From the NCBI RefSeq assembly GCF_041080625.1, contig NZ_CP163518.1:5084001-5148000 (forward strand): DNA of 64,000 nt. Reading direction: 5' to 3'. Positions 1 to 8,974 of the stretch are shown here, one piece after another (position 1 is the first letter of the stretch; every line of letters begins with the position of its first letter). Source of the DNA: Streptomyces sp. CG1 (lineage in GTDB: Bacteria; Actinomycetota; Actinomycetes; Streptomycetales; Streptomycetaceae). A model generated the notes under the pieces. The model ran no database searches, had not been told where the DNA came from, and saw only the letters and a list, made by a program, of their open reading frames with translations. The position numbers and the translations under genes were made by a program.

Positions 1-1107
1 GCGGTGCAGGTAGTCCTTGTGGTCGCCGGCCGGGTCCACGTTCAGGACCAGGTCGATGCCGTCGACGTGGATGCCGCGGGCGGCGACGTCGGTGGCGACC
101 AGGACGTTGACGTAACCGTCCTTGAAGTCGGCCAGGGTGCGGGTGCGGGCGCCCTGGGTCATGCCGCCGTGCAGCGCGTCGGCCTTCACGCCGGCGTCGC
201 GCAGCTGCTCGGCGACGCGGTCGGCGCCCAGCTGGGTGCGGACGAAGATGATCGTGCGGCCCTTGCGGGAGGCGATCGCGGCGGTGACCGGCGCCTTGTC
301 CTTGGGCTTCACGATGAGGATGTGGTGGGACATCGTCGTGACGGCGCCCTGGGCAGCGTCCACCTCGTGGGAGACGGGGCTGTTCAGGTAGCGGTCGACG
401 AGGGTCTGGATCTCGTTCTCCATCGTGGCGGAGAAGAGCATGCGCTGGCCGCCCGCCGGGACCTGGTCCAGCAGTTCGGTGACCTCGGGCAGGAAGCCCA
501 GGTCGGACATCTGGTCGGCCTCGTCGAGTACGGCGATCTGCACGTCCTCGAGCGAGCAGGCGCCGCGGTTGATGATGTCGCGCAGACGGCCGGGCGTGGC
601 GACGAGGACGTCGACGCCGCGCTCCAGGGCGTAGATCTGGTTGCCCATGGAGGTGCCGCCACAGACGACCTTCATTTTCAGGCCGAGGACGTCGCCGTAC
701 GGCTGGAGGGCGTCGGCGACCTGCATGGCCAGCTCGCGGGTCGGGGTCATGATGACCGCGCGGGGGCGCTTCTTCTCGGTGCGGCCGCCGGCCAGCGTGG
801 CCAGGGTCGGCAGACCGAAGGAGAGGGTCTTGCCGGAGCCGGTGCGGCCACGGCCGAGGATGTCCTTTCCGACCAGGGCGTCCGGGATGGTCGCGGCCTG
901 GATCGGGAAGGGGGTCGTCACGCCGTTCTGCGCGAGCTTGCGCACAACACCCTCGGGCAGGCCGAGGTCGGCGAAGGTGATCTGGGGGGTGGTGTCAGCG
1001 GCCTCGGGGGCCTCGTTCGTCACGTCGGCGAGTTCGCTGTCGAGCTCATTGAGTTCCTGGAGCTCGTTCTCGGACACGACAAACTGGTCAGTACTGGACA
1101 CGGACAT
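1..1107 (-). CDS. DEAD-box ATP-dependent RNA helicase, 3' end outside window
   Basis: Superfamily 2 RNA helicase that uses ATP to remodel RNA duplexes in the cytoplasm. The visible 369 residues start at an ATG (MSVSSTDQF) and carry the family motifs in order: a Q motif region (ITFADLGLPEGV), Walker A with GRTGSGKT, PTRELAMQ, ATPGRL, DEAD in its exact form (VLDEADQM), SAT (LFSATM), and the helicase C part with TIIFVRTQ and ATDVAARGIHVDGIDLV. The C-terminal end, often basic in actinobacterial members, is cut off by the window edge. An acidic stretch at residues 14 to 30 precedes the core. The paralogue cannot be told from sequence alone; position suggests the SCO4096 orthologue. Confidence 0.95.
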   Translation of the reverse strand, partial: MSVSSTDQFVVSENELQELNELDSELADVTNEAPEAADTTPQITFADLGLPEGVVRKLAQNGVTTPFPIQAATIPDALVGKDILGRGRTGSGKTLSFGLPTLATLAGGRTEKKRPRAVIMTPTRELAMQVADALQPYGDVLGLKMKVVCGGTSMGNQIYALERGVDVLVATPGRLRDIINRGACSLEDVQIAVLDEADQMSDLGFLPEVTELLDQVPAGGQRMLFSATMENEIQTLVDRYLNSPVSHEVDAAQGAVTTMSHHILIVKPKDKAPVTAAIASRKGRTIIFVRTQLGADRVAEQLRDAGVKADALHGGMTQGARTRTLADFKDGYVNVLVATDVAARGIHVDGIDLVLNVDPAGDHKDYLHR

Positions 1108-1354
1108 GCGAATGCGAAACCTTCCGGAGTCTCTTCGGCACGCGCCCGTCAACTCCGTGATTCGCTCACGACCGCCTCAATGCGGTCCGCCACGGCAAAG
1201 GAGAGTACGCGCCACACGGCGCGCTCTGCGGTGGCGCCGGGCAAATGGGATCAAACGATCTACCACCATACGCACTCACCACCCCTGAAGGCAAACCGAG
1301 TCTCGCGCCCGGAGGGTGAGCCTCATCACCGCGGGTCCGCTTCGGCTGGGCCGC

Positions 1355-1900
1355 TCACGCCGGTGCGCCCGCAGCCGGCGCCGGCTCGCGCTGGGCGAGC
1401 TGCGGTCCCGGATCCGCGTGCGCCGAGGAGGACGGCTCGGCCGACGGGGGCTCGGAGGTCGCCGGAGGCGGGGTGGAGGGCGGGGGCTCGGGCGGGGCGG
1501 AGGTGGCCGGTGGCGTCGGCGGGGCCTCGGTGGGCGCCGGGTCCCCGGGCTTGACGGTGCGGCCCGGCTTGCCGGGCTTCGCCGGGGCCGCGGGGGCGCT
1601 GCCCGCGTCGGACGGGGTGGACGAGGTGGAGGGCGACTTCTCCGCGTTCGCCTTGCCGCCGTGCTCGTGCTTGTTGTCCTCGCCCGCCTTGCCGCCGTGC
1701 CCGCCGAAGCCGCCGGGGCCGTCCACCGGGCCGCCGTCGGGCCCCTCGCCACCGTGCCGGCCCGCCGAGTGCGAGGGCCTGGCCGGGACCGCGTCGTCAC
1801 CCACGTTCACACAGCCGGCGGCAGCGGCGAGGGCCAGCACCGAGACGGTGAGCCGGACGGGTACGGACAAGGGGCGCACGGCGGCCACCTCCGGAGGCAA
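1355..1900 (-). CDS. putative lipoprotein, proline-rich
   Basis: Predicted 181-residue lipoprotein. The N-terminal signal sequence (SVPVRLTVSVLALAAAAGC) ends in a lipobox-like AAGC, so lipidation at the cysteine near residue 30 and anchoring on the outer face of the membrane is likely. The rest is low complexity: Gly/His-rich first (GGHGGKAGEDNKHEHGGK), then Pro/Ala/Ser-rich, with no domain I recognise. It lies between the helicase and the zincin peptidase genes, all on the same strand, but with gaps that argue against one tight operon. Function unknown. The start could also be the GTG of VRPLSVP a few codons later. Confidence 0.7.
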   Translation of the reverse strand: MPPEVAAVRPLSVPVRLTVSVLALAAAAGCVNVGDDAVPARPSHSAGRHGGEGPDGGPVDGPGGFGGHGGKAGEDNKHEHGGKANAEKSPSTSSTPSDAGSAPAAPAKPGKPGRTVKPGDPAPTEAPPTPPATSAPPEPPPSTPPPATSEPPSAEPSSSAHADPGPQLAQREPAPAAGAPA

Positions 1901-2040
1901 GGAACGGAGTCAACCTCCCCAACTCCCGCCGCCCGCAAGAAGACACGCGCCGCGTCCGCATCGACGCCCACCCACAAGCCGACGCACGTCTACGGCCCCC
2001 TCAGCCGTAGTACGTACCTCGTCATTCACCGCTACCGCAC

Positions 2041-2391
2041 TCACCCGTACCCAAGGGTGTGGAGCCGGGCGTCGTCGATGCCGAAGTGGTGGGCGATCTC
2101 GTGCACCACGGTCACCTCGGTCTCGGCGACCACGTCCGCGCGGCTGTCGCACATCCTCAGCGTCGGCCCGCGGTAGACGGTGATCCGGTCCGGCAGCACA
2201 CCCGCGTACCACTCACCGCGGTCGGTCAGCGGTGTGCCCTCGTACAGGCCGAGCAGCTCGGGGTCGGCGGCGGGTGGTTCGTCCTCCACGAACACCGCCA
2301 CGTTGTCCATGAGCCGCGTCAGCTCCGGCGGGATCCGGTCGAGCGCCTCGGCGACCAGTTCCTCGAACTCCTCGCGCGTCATCTCCAGCAC
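2041..2391 (-). CDS. zincin-like metallopeptidase family protein (DUF1025 type)
   Basis: Small 116-residue protein with a C-terminal HExxH motif (VVHEIAHHFGIDD), the signature of the actinobacterial minimal zincin family (PF06262). The two His and the Glu would bind and activate zinc, and the Asp after the motif may be the third ligand. The rest (LTRLMDNVAVFVEDEP, LLGLYEGTPL, YRGPTLR) fits the family along its whole length. The frame is open far upstream, but family members start MLEMTREEF, so I take the GTG at 2391; the ATG at 2382 is the alternative. Physiological substrate is not known. Confidence 0.85.
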   Translation of the reverse strand: MLEMTREEFEELVAEALDRIPPELTRLMDNVAVFVEDEPPAADPELLGLYEGTPLTDRGEWYAGVLPDRITVYRGPTLRMCDSRADVVAETEVTVVHEIAHHFGIDDARLHTLGYG

Positions 2392-2473
2392 ACGGTCATT
2401 GTCCGGTACGGGGGCTCGTACGAGAGCGGTGCGGCACCGCATATCCGCGGCCGGACTTGGGCATACGGCACCA

Positions 2474-4108
2474 ATGGTCCGCGTTCCCGTCGCAGCCCTC
2501 CGCACGATGACGCACCGCCTGCGCCACGCCGCCCGCGGCGCCCGCCCGCTCCCCGCGCCGAAGCGCGCCGCCCCGGAACCCGCCGCGCCGGAACTCGCCG
2601 CGCCGGAGGTCACCGCCCGCCCACGCCCCTGGCTGCGCGCCCTCGGCCTCACGGCCGTCGTCCTCGTCGGCGCCTGGCTGGGCCTGCTGATCGTGGGGAA
2701 CGTACGGGCCCCGGTCGGCCCCATGAACACGACGATGGCACTGCGCCCCTCGCTCGCCGGCGGCACGAAGATCAATATCTCGCCGCTGGGCGCGCTCACC
2801 CTGGACAGCCATGTGGCACCCGTCCGCCTGGACGTGAACGTGGACCAGCTCGACCCGCTCCGCTCCCAGGCCCTGGTCGACCACCCCGAGCGCATCTCCG
2901 GTCTGCAGGACGAGGTCGTCAAGGACGTCGAGCACGACACGCTGGACCTGGCCGTGCGCTCCTGTGTCGCCGTGGTCGCCGGGGCCACGGCCCTCGGCCT
3001 CGCCGTCTACCGCAGCCCCCGCCGGGCCCTCACCGCCGGCGGCCTCGCCCTGACCCTGCTGGCCGCGTCCGGGGCGAGCGCGGCCGCCACCTGGAACCCG
3101 AAGTCGATACTGGAGCCGAAGTTCTCCGGGCTGCTCAGCTCGGCACCACAGGTGGTCGGCAACGCGCGCAGCATCGTCTCCGACTTCGACGTCTACCAGA
3201 AGGAGCTGGCCCGCCTGGTGACGAACGTGACGAAGCTCTACGACGTCACCTCCACGCTCCCCGCCTACCAGCCGGATCCCTCCACCATCCGGGTCCTGCA
3301 CGTGTCCGACATCCACCTCAACCCGGCGAGCTGGAAGATCATCGCCTCGCTGGTGGAGCAGTACAAGGTGAACGTGATCGTCGACTCCGGCGACACGATG
3401 GACCATGGCATCGCGGCGGAGAACGGCTTCCTGGACCCGATCCGGGACCTGGGAGTGCCGTACGTCTGGGTGCGTGGGAACCACGACTCGCTGACCACCC
3501 AGCACTATCTGGAGCGGATGAAGAACGTGCACGTCCTGGACGACGGCCGGGCCCTGACGGTTGCCGGTCTGCGCTTCGCGGGCATCGGCGACCCGCAGTT
3601 CACCCCCGACCGTTCGGTGGAGCCCGGCGGCGACGCGGCCGAGCAGCTGGCGGGCGACCGGCTGGCCAGCACCCTGCGCGACCAGAAGGCCCGGCACACC
3701 CCGGTCGACATCGCCGTCGCCCACGAGCCGGCCGCGGCGCGCGAGACGGACGGCGAGGTGCCGCTCGTGTTGTGCGGCCATCTGCACCACGAGGGGGACG
3801 AGAAGCTGCCCTACGGCACGAGGCTGCGCATGGAGGGCTCCACGGGCGGCAGCGGGCTGCGTGCGGTGGAGCGCGCCTACCCCGCCCCCATCGAGGCCTC
3901 GATCCTCTACTTCGACCGCGACAGCCGCCGGCTGCAGGCCTGGGACGCGATCAAACTGGGCGGCCTGGGCGAGACGACGGCCGAGGTCAGCCGCCACCTG
4001 GCCGACGACGCCCCCCACCAGCGCACCCACCGCGGAAAGCCGAGCGCCACCCCCACCCCGACGCCCTCTTCCGCCGCCCCTTCCACCCCTTCCGCGCCGT
4101 CGCCGTAA
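2474..4108 (+). CDS. membrane-anchored metallophosphoesterase
   Basis: Protein of about 545 residues with an N-terminal transmembrane segment (ALGLTAVVLVGAWLGLLIV), an extracytoplasmic part, a second hydrophobic region (VAVVAGATALGLAVY and LALTLLAASGASAAATW) and a calcineurin-like phosphoesterase domain. The metal-binding motifs are complete: DIHLNP (D-x-H), DSGDTMDHG (GD), RGNHDS (GNHD) and GHLH near the end. The tail is Thr/Pro/Ala-rich. The family hydrolyses phosphoester bonds; the substrate cannot be predicted. Two starts are possible, ATG 2474 and ATG 2507, and neither has a clear ribosome binding site. It is divergent from the zincin gene. Confidence 0.88.
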   Translation: MVRVPVAALRTMTHRLRHAARGARPLPAPKRAAPEPAAPELAAPEVTARPRPWLRALGLTAVVLVGAWLGLLIVGNVRAPVGPMNTTMALRPSLAGGTKINISPLGALTLDSHVAPVRLDVNVDQLDPLRSQALVDHPERISGLQDEVVKDVEHDTLDLAVRSCVAVVAGATALGLAVYRSPRRALTAGGLALTLLAASGASAAATWNPKSILEPKFSGLLSSAPQVVGNARSIVSDFDVYQKELARLVTNVTKLYDVTSTLPAYQPDPSTIRVLHVSDIHLNPASWKIIASLVEQYKVNVIVDSGDTMDHGIAAENGFLDPIRDLGVPYVWVRGNHDSLTTQHYLERMKNVHVLDDGRALTVAGLRFAGIGDPQFTPDRSVEPGGDAAEQLAGDRLASTLRDQKARHTPVDIAVAHEPAAARETDGEVPLVLCGHLHHEGDEKLPYGTRLRMEGSTGGSGLRAVERAYPAPIEASILYFDRDSRRLQAWDAIKLGGLGETTAEVSRHLADDAPHQRTHRGKPSATPTPTPSSAAPSTPSAPSP

Positions 4109-4188
4109 ACCGTTTTGGCGATACTCCCCGCCATCCCATATGCTTCTCACGTCCCCGACGCGCTGAGAAGCGCCCAGGCGGGCCGATA

Positions 4189-4261
4189 GCCCTCATCGTC
4201 TAGCGGCCTAGGACGCCGCCCTTTCAAGGCGGTAGCACGGGTTCGAATCCCGTTGGGGGCA
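4189..4261 (+). tRNA. tRNA-Glu (UUC)
   Basis: Cloverleaf with a 7-bp acceptor stem (GCCCTCA with TGGGGGC), anticodon stem CCGCC/GGCGG around loop CTTTCAA giving anticodon TTC, and T arm GGTTCGAATCC. CCA is not encoded. First of three clustered tRNAs. Confidence 0.95.
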
Positions 4262-4297
4262 CGCAATACCGTGTGCGACACTGTTGCACGCACGCTT

Positions 4298-4372
4298 GGT
4301 CCTGTGGAGCAGTTTGGAGTGCTCGCCACCCTGTCAAGGTGGAGGCCGCGGGTTCAAATCCCGTCAGGACCG
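4298..4372 (+). tRNA. tRNA-Asp (GUC), copy 1
   Basis: Acceptor GGTCCTG/CAGGACC, anticodon stem CCACC/GGTGG around CTGTCAA giving GTC, T arm GGGTTCAAATCCC. Identical to the copy at 8839. No encoded CCA. Confidence 0.95.
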
Positions 4373-4377
4373 CTGGT

Positions 4378-4391
4378 GTTTCACGTGAAAC
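4378..4391. other. parS: parS centromere site (ParB binding)
   Basis: The 14-base palindrome GTTTCACGTGAAAC is a perfect match to the Streptomyces parS consensus bound by ParB. It sits in the short gap between tRNA-Asp and tRNA-Phe. Known parS sites cluster on both sides of oriC, so the site also suggests that this window lies in the origin-proximal core of the chromosome. Confidence 0.9.
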
Positions 4392-4396
4392 ACCGT

Positions 4397-4470
4397 GGCT
4401 GGGTAGCTCAGTTGGTACGAGCGTCCGCCTGAAAAGCGGAAGGTCGCCGGTTCGACCCCGGCCCCAGCCA
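4397..4470 (+). tRNA. tRNA-Phe (GAA)
   Basis: Acceptor GGCTGGG/CCCAGCC, anticodon stem TCCGC/GCGGA around CTGAAAA giving GAA, T arm CGGTTCGACCCCG. Third tRNA of the cluster. Confidence 0.95.
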
Positions 4471-4476
4471 CAGCCA

Positions 4477-4507
4477 CGAAGGCCCCGTTCAACGAACGGG
4501 GCCTTCG
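4477..4507 (+). terminator. terminator of the tRNA cluster
   Basis: Perfect 14-bp inverted repeat (CGAAGGCCCCGTTC and its complement, loop AAC) starting seven bases after tRNA-Phe. It lacks a long T run, as is common in Streptomyces. Confidence 0.8.
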
Positions 4508-4509
4508 TC

Positions 4510-4740
4510 ATGGGCGCTGCGGCCGTCGCGGTCTTCGGGGTGTGGCGGCTCCACGGGGACAAGTCCGTGATCGTCGGCGTCCTTACCGCCGCGTTCACTG
4601 CCGTGAGCAGCATGACCACCGCTTACCCGGGCATCAAGGCCGTCTCGAACACGGCGAAGCCGATCGCATCGGCCCAGCAGGGCGCTGCGCCGGCCTCGGC
4701 ACCGGCGGCCTCCGCGACGGCGGCTCAGCGGACTCCCTGA
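4510..4740 (+). CDS. small putative membrane protein, possible remnant
   Basis: Open frame of 76 codons from an ATG three bases after the tRNA terminator. It has two hydrophobic stretches (GAAAVAVFGVW and VIVGVLTAAFTAVSSMTTAY) and an Ala/Pro-rich tail. The middle (TAYPGIKAVSNTA) resembles small membrane proteins found in actinobacterial mobile elements, from memory only. There is no ribosome binding site other than the terminator stem itself, so it may be a leftover of an element that once used the tRNA, or not translated. Low confidence. Confidence 0.3.
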   Translation: MGAAAVAVFGVWRLHGDKSVIVGVLTAAFTAVSSMTTAYPGIKAVSNTAKPIASAQQGAAPASAPAASATAAQRTP

Positions 4741-4797
4741 GCTGCGCGGTCAAATCGTTCGCGTGTTTTTCGGACGGGGTGAGATCCTGGGTCGCGT

Positions 4798-7700
4798 ATG
4801 TCTACGCATCCCGCTCCTGTTCTCGGCACCCTCGCTCCCCGTCTGACCGAGTTGTCGCTGCGCGACGCGCATCGGCTCGGCCGGCGGCTCGAGGGCGCGC
4901 GCAAGATCCGTAAGCCGGAGGCCCGCGCCGCCGTCCTCGCCGAGATCGAGGCGGAGGTCGGCAAGGCCGAGGCACGGATCGGTGAACGGCGTGCCCGTGT
5001 GCCCGCCGTCTCATACCCCGAGCAACTGCCCGTCAGCCAGAAGAAGGACGTGATCGCGGAGGCCATCCGTGATCACCAGGTCGTCATCGTGGCCGGTGAG
5101 ACCGGGTCCGGCAAGACCACGCAGATCCCCAAGATCTGTGTGGAGCTCGGCCGGGGCGTGCGCGGCATGATCGGGCACACCCAGCCCCGCCGGATCGCAG
5201 CCAGGACTGTCGCCGAGCGGGTCGCGGAGGAGCTGCGAACGCCCCTCGGTGAGGCCGTCGGCTGGAAGGTCCGCTTCACCGACCAGGTGAACCCGGACGC
5301 CACCTTCATCAAGCTGATGACGGACGGCATCCTGCTCGCCGAGATCCAGACCGACCGCGAACTGCGCGCCTACGACACGATCATCATCGATGAGGCCCAC
5401 GAGCGGTCCCTCAACATCGACTTCCTGCTCGGCTATCTCGCGCAGCTGCTGCCGAAGCGGCCGGATCTCAAGGTCGTCATCACCTCCGCGACCATCGACC
5501 CCGAGCGCTTCTCACGGCACTTCGGCGACGCCCCGATCATCGAGGTCAGCGGCCGGACTTACCCGGTGGAGGTGCGCTACCGCCCGCTCCTCGAAGAGGA
5601 GTCGGACGACGCCGACCGCGACCAGATCACGGCCATCTGCGACGCGGTGGAGGAGCTCCAGGCCGAGGGACAGGGCGACATCCTCGTCTTTCTCTCTGGT
5701 GAGCGGGAGATCCGGGACACCGCCGACGCGCTGGAGAAGAAGAAGTACAGATTCACCGAGGTCCTGCCCCTCTACGCCCGGCTGTCGCACGCCGAGCAGC
5801 ACCGGGTCTTCCAGCCGCACACCGGGCGCAGGATCGTTCTGGCCACCAACGTCGCCGAGACGTCCCTCACCGTCCCCGGGATCAAGTACGTCATCGACCC
5901 CGGCTTCGCCCGGATCAGCCGCTACAGCCACCGCACCAAGGTCCAGCGGCTGCCCATCGAGGCGATCTCCCAGGCCAGCGCCAATCAGCGCAAGGGCCGC
6001 TGCGGCCGGACGAGCGACGGCATCTGCATCCGCCTGTACTCCGAGGACGACTTCGTCGCCCGCCCGGAGTTCACGGACGCAGAGATCCTCCGTACGAACC
6101 TCGCCTCCGTCATCCTGCAGATGACCGCCGCCGGCCTCGGCGACATCGAGAAGTTCCCCTTCATCGACCCGCCGGACCACCGCAACATCCGCGACGGCGT
6201 GCAGCTGCTGCAGGAGCTTGGCGCGCTCAACCCGGCCGAGAAGGACGTCCGCAAGCGGCTCACCGACACCGGCCGCAAGCTCGCCCAGCTGCCCGTCGAC
6301 CCGCGCCTCGCCCGGATGGTGCTGGAGGCCGACAAGAACGGCTGTGTCCGCGAGGTCATGGTCATCGCCGCCGCGCTGTCCATCCAGGACCCGCGCGAGC
6401 GCCCGTCCGACAAGCAGACCCAGGCCGACCAGCAGCACGCCCGCTTCAAGGACGAGACCAGCGACTTCCTCGCCTATCTCAACCTCTGGGGCTACATCCG
6501 CGAGCAGCAGAAGGAGCGGGGATCGTCTTCCTTCCGGCGGATGTGCAAGCAGGAGTACCTGAACTTCCTGCGCATCCGTGAGTGGCAGGACATCTACACC
6601 CAGCTGCGTACGGTCGCGAAGCAGATGGGCATCCACCTCAACGAGGAGGACGCGGCCGGCGACCGCGTCCATGTCTCGCTCCTCGCCGGCCTCCTCTCCC
6701 ACATCGGGATGAAGGACGTACGGGACGGCAACAAGAACGAGTACCTGGGCGCCCGCAGCGCCAAGTTCGCGATCTTCCCGGGCTCGGCGCTGTTCAAGAA
6801 GCAGCCGAAGTTCGTGATGTCGGCCGAGTTGGTGGAGACGAGCCGGCTGTGGGCGCGGGTCAACGCCAAGATCGAGCCCGACTGGGTCGAGCCGCTCGCC
6901 GAGCACCTCCTGAAGCGGACGTACAGCGAACCGCACTGGGAGAAGGACCAGGCGGCGGTGATGGCGTACGAGAAGGTCACGCTGTACGGCGTCCCGATCG
7001 TCGCCCAGCGCAAGGTGAACTACGGCCGGATCGACCCCGAGGTCAGCCGCGAGCTGTTCATCCGCAACGCCCTGGTCGAGGGCGACTGGCGCACGCACCA
7101 CAAGTTCTACGCCGACAACCGCAGGCTCCTCAGCGAAGTGGAGGAGTTGGAGCACCGGGCGCGGCGCCGGGACATCGTGGTCGACGACGAGACGCTCTTC
7201 GACTTCTACGACCAGCGGGTGCCCGAACACGTCGTCTCCGGCGCCCACTTCGACTCCTGGTGGAAGCGGAAGCGGCAGGAGCAGCCCGAGTTCCTGGACT
7301 TCGAGCGGGAGATGCTCATCCGGGAGTCGGCCGAGGCGGTCACGAAGGCCGACTATCCGGACTCCTGGCGGCAGGGGCGGCTCAAGTTCCGGGTGACCTA
7401 CCAGTTCGAGCCGGGCGCCGACGCGGACGGTGTGACGGTCCACATCCCGCTCCAGGTCCTCAACCAGGTCACGGACGAGGGGTTCGACTGGCAGATCCCG
7501 GGCCTGCGCGAGGAGGTCGTGACGGAGTTGATCCGTACCCTCCCCAAACCGATCCGCCGCCACTACGTGCCCGCGCCGAACTACGCGAAGGCCTTCCTGG
7601 AGCGGGCGGTACCCCTCCAGGAGCCGCTGACCGTGACGATGACGCGCGAGCTGAAGCGGATGGTCGGCGTCCCGTTCGAGGCGGAGGACTTCGACTGGAC

Positions 7701-8742
7701 GAAGGTCCCCGACCACCTCAAGATCACCTTCCGGATCGTCGACGAGCGGCGCCGGCAGCTGGCCGAGGACAAGGACCTGGAAGCGCTGAAGCTCAAGCTG
7801 AAGCCGAAGGCACGGAAGGCCCTGTCCCAGGCGGCCGCGGCGACGGCCTCCCGCGAGGGCGGCGAGTCCCTGGAGCGCAAGGGCCTCACCGACTGGACGA
7901 TCGGCACGCTCACCCGGGTCTTCGAGACCCGCCGCGCCGGTCAGCCGGTCAAGGCGTACCCGGCGCTGGTGGACGACGGCGACACGGTCTCGGTCCGCCT
8001 CTTCGACACGGAGGCGGAGCAGGCCGAGGCGATGTGGAAGGGCACCCGGCGCCTCATCCTGCGGAACATCCCGGTGAACCCCGCGAAGTTCGCGTCCGAG
8101 AAGCTCACCAACGCCCAGAAACTGGCCCTGTCCGCCAACCCCCACGGCTCCGTCCAGGCCCTGTTCGACGACTGCGCGATGGCAGCGGCGGACAAGCTGA
8201 TCGCGGACTTCGGCGGGCCGGCGTGGGACGAGGAGTCGTACCGGAAGCTCTACGACAAGGTGCGCGCGGAGATCGTCGACACGACGGTCCGCACGGTCGG
8301 CCAGGTGCAGCAGGTGCTGGCCGCCTGGCAGGCCTGTGAGCGCCGCCTGAAGGCCGTGAGCAGCCCGGTCCTCCTCGCCAACCTGACGGACGTCCGCAAG
8401 CAGCTGGACGCCCTCGTGAAGCCCGGTTTCGTGACGTGGGCCGGCATACGCCGCCTGCCCGACCTGATGCGCTACCTGGTCGCCGCCGACCGGCGCCTGC
8501 AGCAGATGCCGACGAACGTCCAGCGGGACACGACGCGCATGGAGAAGGTCCACGAGATGCAGGACGAGTACGCCTGGCTCCTGGAGCAGCTCCCCCAGGG
8601 CCGCCCGGTGCCGCAGCAGGTCCTGGACATCCGCTGGATGATCGAGGAACTCCGGGTCAGCTATTTCGCCCACGCCCTGGGCACGGCGTACCCCGTCTCC
8701 GACAAGCGGATCGTGAAAGCGATCGACGCGGCCGTACCGTAA
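4798..8742 (+). CDS. hrpA: ATP-dependent RNA helicase HrpA
   Basis: DEAH-box helicase of 1314 residues, the usual length for HrpA. Walker A is at residues 100 to 107 (GETGSGKT), DEAH at 198 to 201 (IIIDEAHERS), SAT at about 229 (ITSATID), followed by the motif V and VI region (LATNVAETSLTVPGI and QRKGRCGR). The helicase-associated HA2 part, an OB-like fold and the long C-terminal DUF3418 domain complete the protein. In E. coli, HrpA works on mRNA and on stalled or collided ribosomes; the role in Streptomyces is less studied. It is flanked by tRNA genes and read as a single transcription unit. The long minus-strand open frame over it is a GC-skew artefact. Confidence 0.97.
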   Translation: MSTHPAPVLGTLAPRLTELSLRDAHRLGRRLEGARKIRKPEARAAVLAEIEAEVGKAEARIGERRARVPAVSYPEQLPVSQKKDVIAEAIRDHQVVIVAGETGSGKTTQIPKICVELGRGVRGMIGHTQPRRIAARTVAERVAEELRTPLGEAVGWKVRFTDQVNPDATFIKLMTDGILLAEIQTDRELRAYDTIIIDEAHERSLNIDFLLGYLAQLLPKRPDLKVVITSATIDPERFSRHFGDAPIIEVSGRTYPVEVRYRPLLEEESDDADRDQITAICDAVEELQAEGQGDILVFLSGEREIRDTADALEKKKYRFTEVLPLYARLSHAEQHRVFQPHTGRRIVLATNVAETSLTVPGIKYVIDPGFARISRYSHRTKVQRLPIEAISQASANQRKGRCGRTSDGICIRLYSEDDFVARPEFTDAEILRTNLASVILQMTAAGLGDIEKFPFIDPPDHRNIRDGVQLLQELGALNPAEKDVRKRLTDTGRKLAQLPVDPRLARMVLEADKNGCVREVMVIAAALSIQDPRERPSDKQTQADQQHARFKDETSDFLAYLNLWGYIREQQKERGSSSFRRMCKQEYLNFLRIREWQDIYTQLRTVAKQMGIHLNEEDAAGDRVHVSLLAGLLSHIGMKDVRDGNKNEYLGARSAKFAIFPGSALFKKQPKFVMSAELVETSRLWARVNAKIEPDWVEPLAEHLLKRTYSEPHWEKDQAAVMAYEKVTLYGVPIVAQRKVNYGRIDPEVSRELFIRNALVEGDWRTHHKFYADNRRLLSEVEELEHRARRRDIVVDDETLFDFYDQRVPEHVVSGAHFDSWWKRKRQEQPEFLDFEREMLIRESAEAVTKADYPDSWRQGRLKFRVTYQFEPGADADGVTVHIPLQVLNQVTDEGFDWQIPGLREEVVTELIRTLPKPIRRHYVPAPNYAKAFLERAVPLQEPLTVTMTRELKRMVGVPFEAEDFDWTKVPDHLKITFRIVDERRRQLAEDKDLEALKLKLKPKARKALSQAAAATASREGGESLERKGLTDWTIGTLTRVFETRRAGQPVKAYPALVDDGDTVSVRLFDTEAEQAEAMWKGTRRLILRNIPVNPAKFASEKLTNAQKLALSANPHGSVQALFDDCAMAAADKLIADFGGPAWDEESYRKLYDKVRAEIVDTTVRTVGQVQQVLAAWQACERRLKAVSSPVLLANLTDVRKQLDALVKPGFVTWAGIRRLPDLMRYLVAADRRLQQMPTNVQRDTTRMEKVHEMQDEYAWLLEQLPQGRPVPQQVLDIRWMIEELRVSYFAHALGTAYPVSDKRIVKAIDAAVP

Positions 8743-8838
8743 TCGCGTGCGTACAGGGGGTGAGTTCGACCAGGCGGCCCCACCTCCTGTACAGTCTGTT
8801 CTCGCAGCGCAACGCACGAACCAAGCGCCGCGAAACCT

Positions 8839-8913
8839 GGTCCTGTGGAGCAGTTTGGAGTGCTCGCCACCCTGTCAAGGTGGAGGCCGCGGGTTCAAAT
8901 CCCGTCAGGACCG
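8839..8913 (+). tRNA. tRNA-Asp (GUC), copy 2
   Basis: Same 75-base sequence as the copy at 4298, anticodon GTC in loop CTGTCAA. It starts about 100 bases after hrpA. Its 3' end is partly repeated downstream at 8975. Confidence 0.95.
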
Positions 8914-8923
8914 CACAAGGAGT

Positions 8924-8955
8924 GAGGCCCGCGCCCGACAAGGGTGGCGGGCCTC
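8924..8955 (+). terminator. terminator after tRNA-Asp copy 2
   Basis: Inverted repeat GAGGCCCGC / GCGGGCCTC with a 14-base loop, ten bases after the tRNA. Confidence 0.7.
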
Positions 8956-8974
8956 AGTCATACCCCGGAGTGCC

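Noticed and set aside
2059..4203. 714-codon plus-strand frame over the metallophosphoesterase
   Set aside because: Arg/Pro/Gly-rich shadow frame; the conserved phosphoesterase motifs are in the other frame.
5512..8817. 1101-codon open frame on the minus strand opposite hrpA
   Set aside because: It is the antisense shadow of hrpA: it has no recognisable motif, and its amino acid make-up (Leu, Val, Asp, Arg, Gly only) is what GC-rich antisense frames give.
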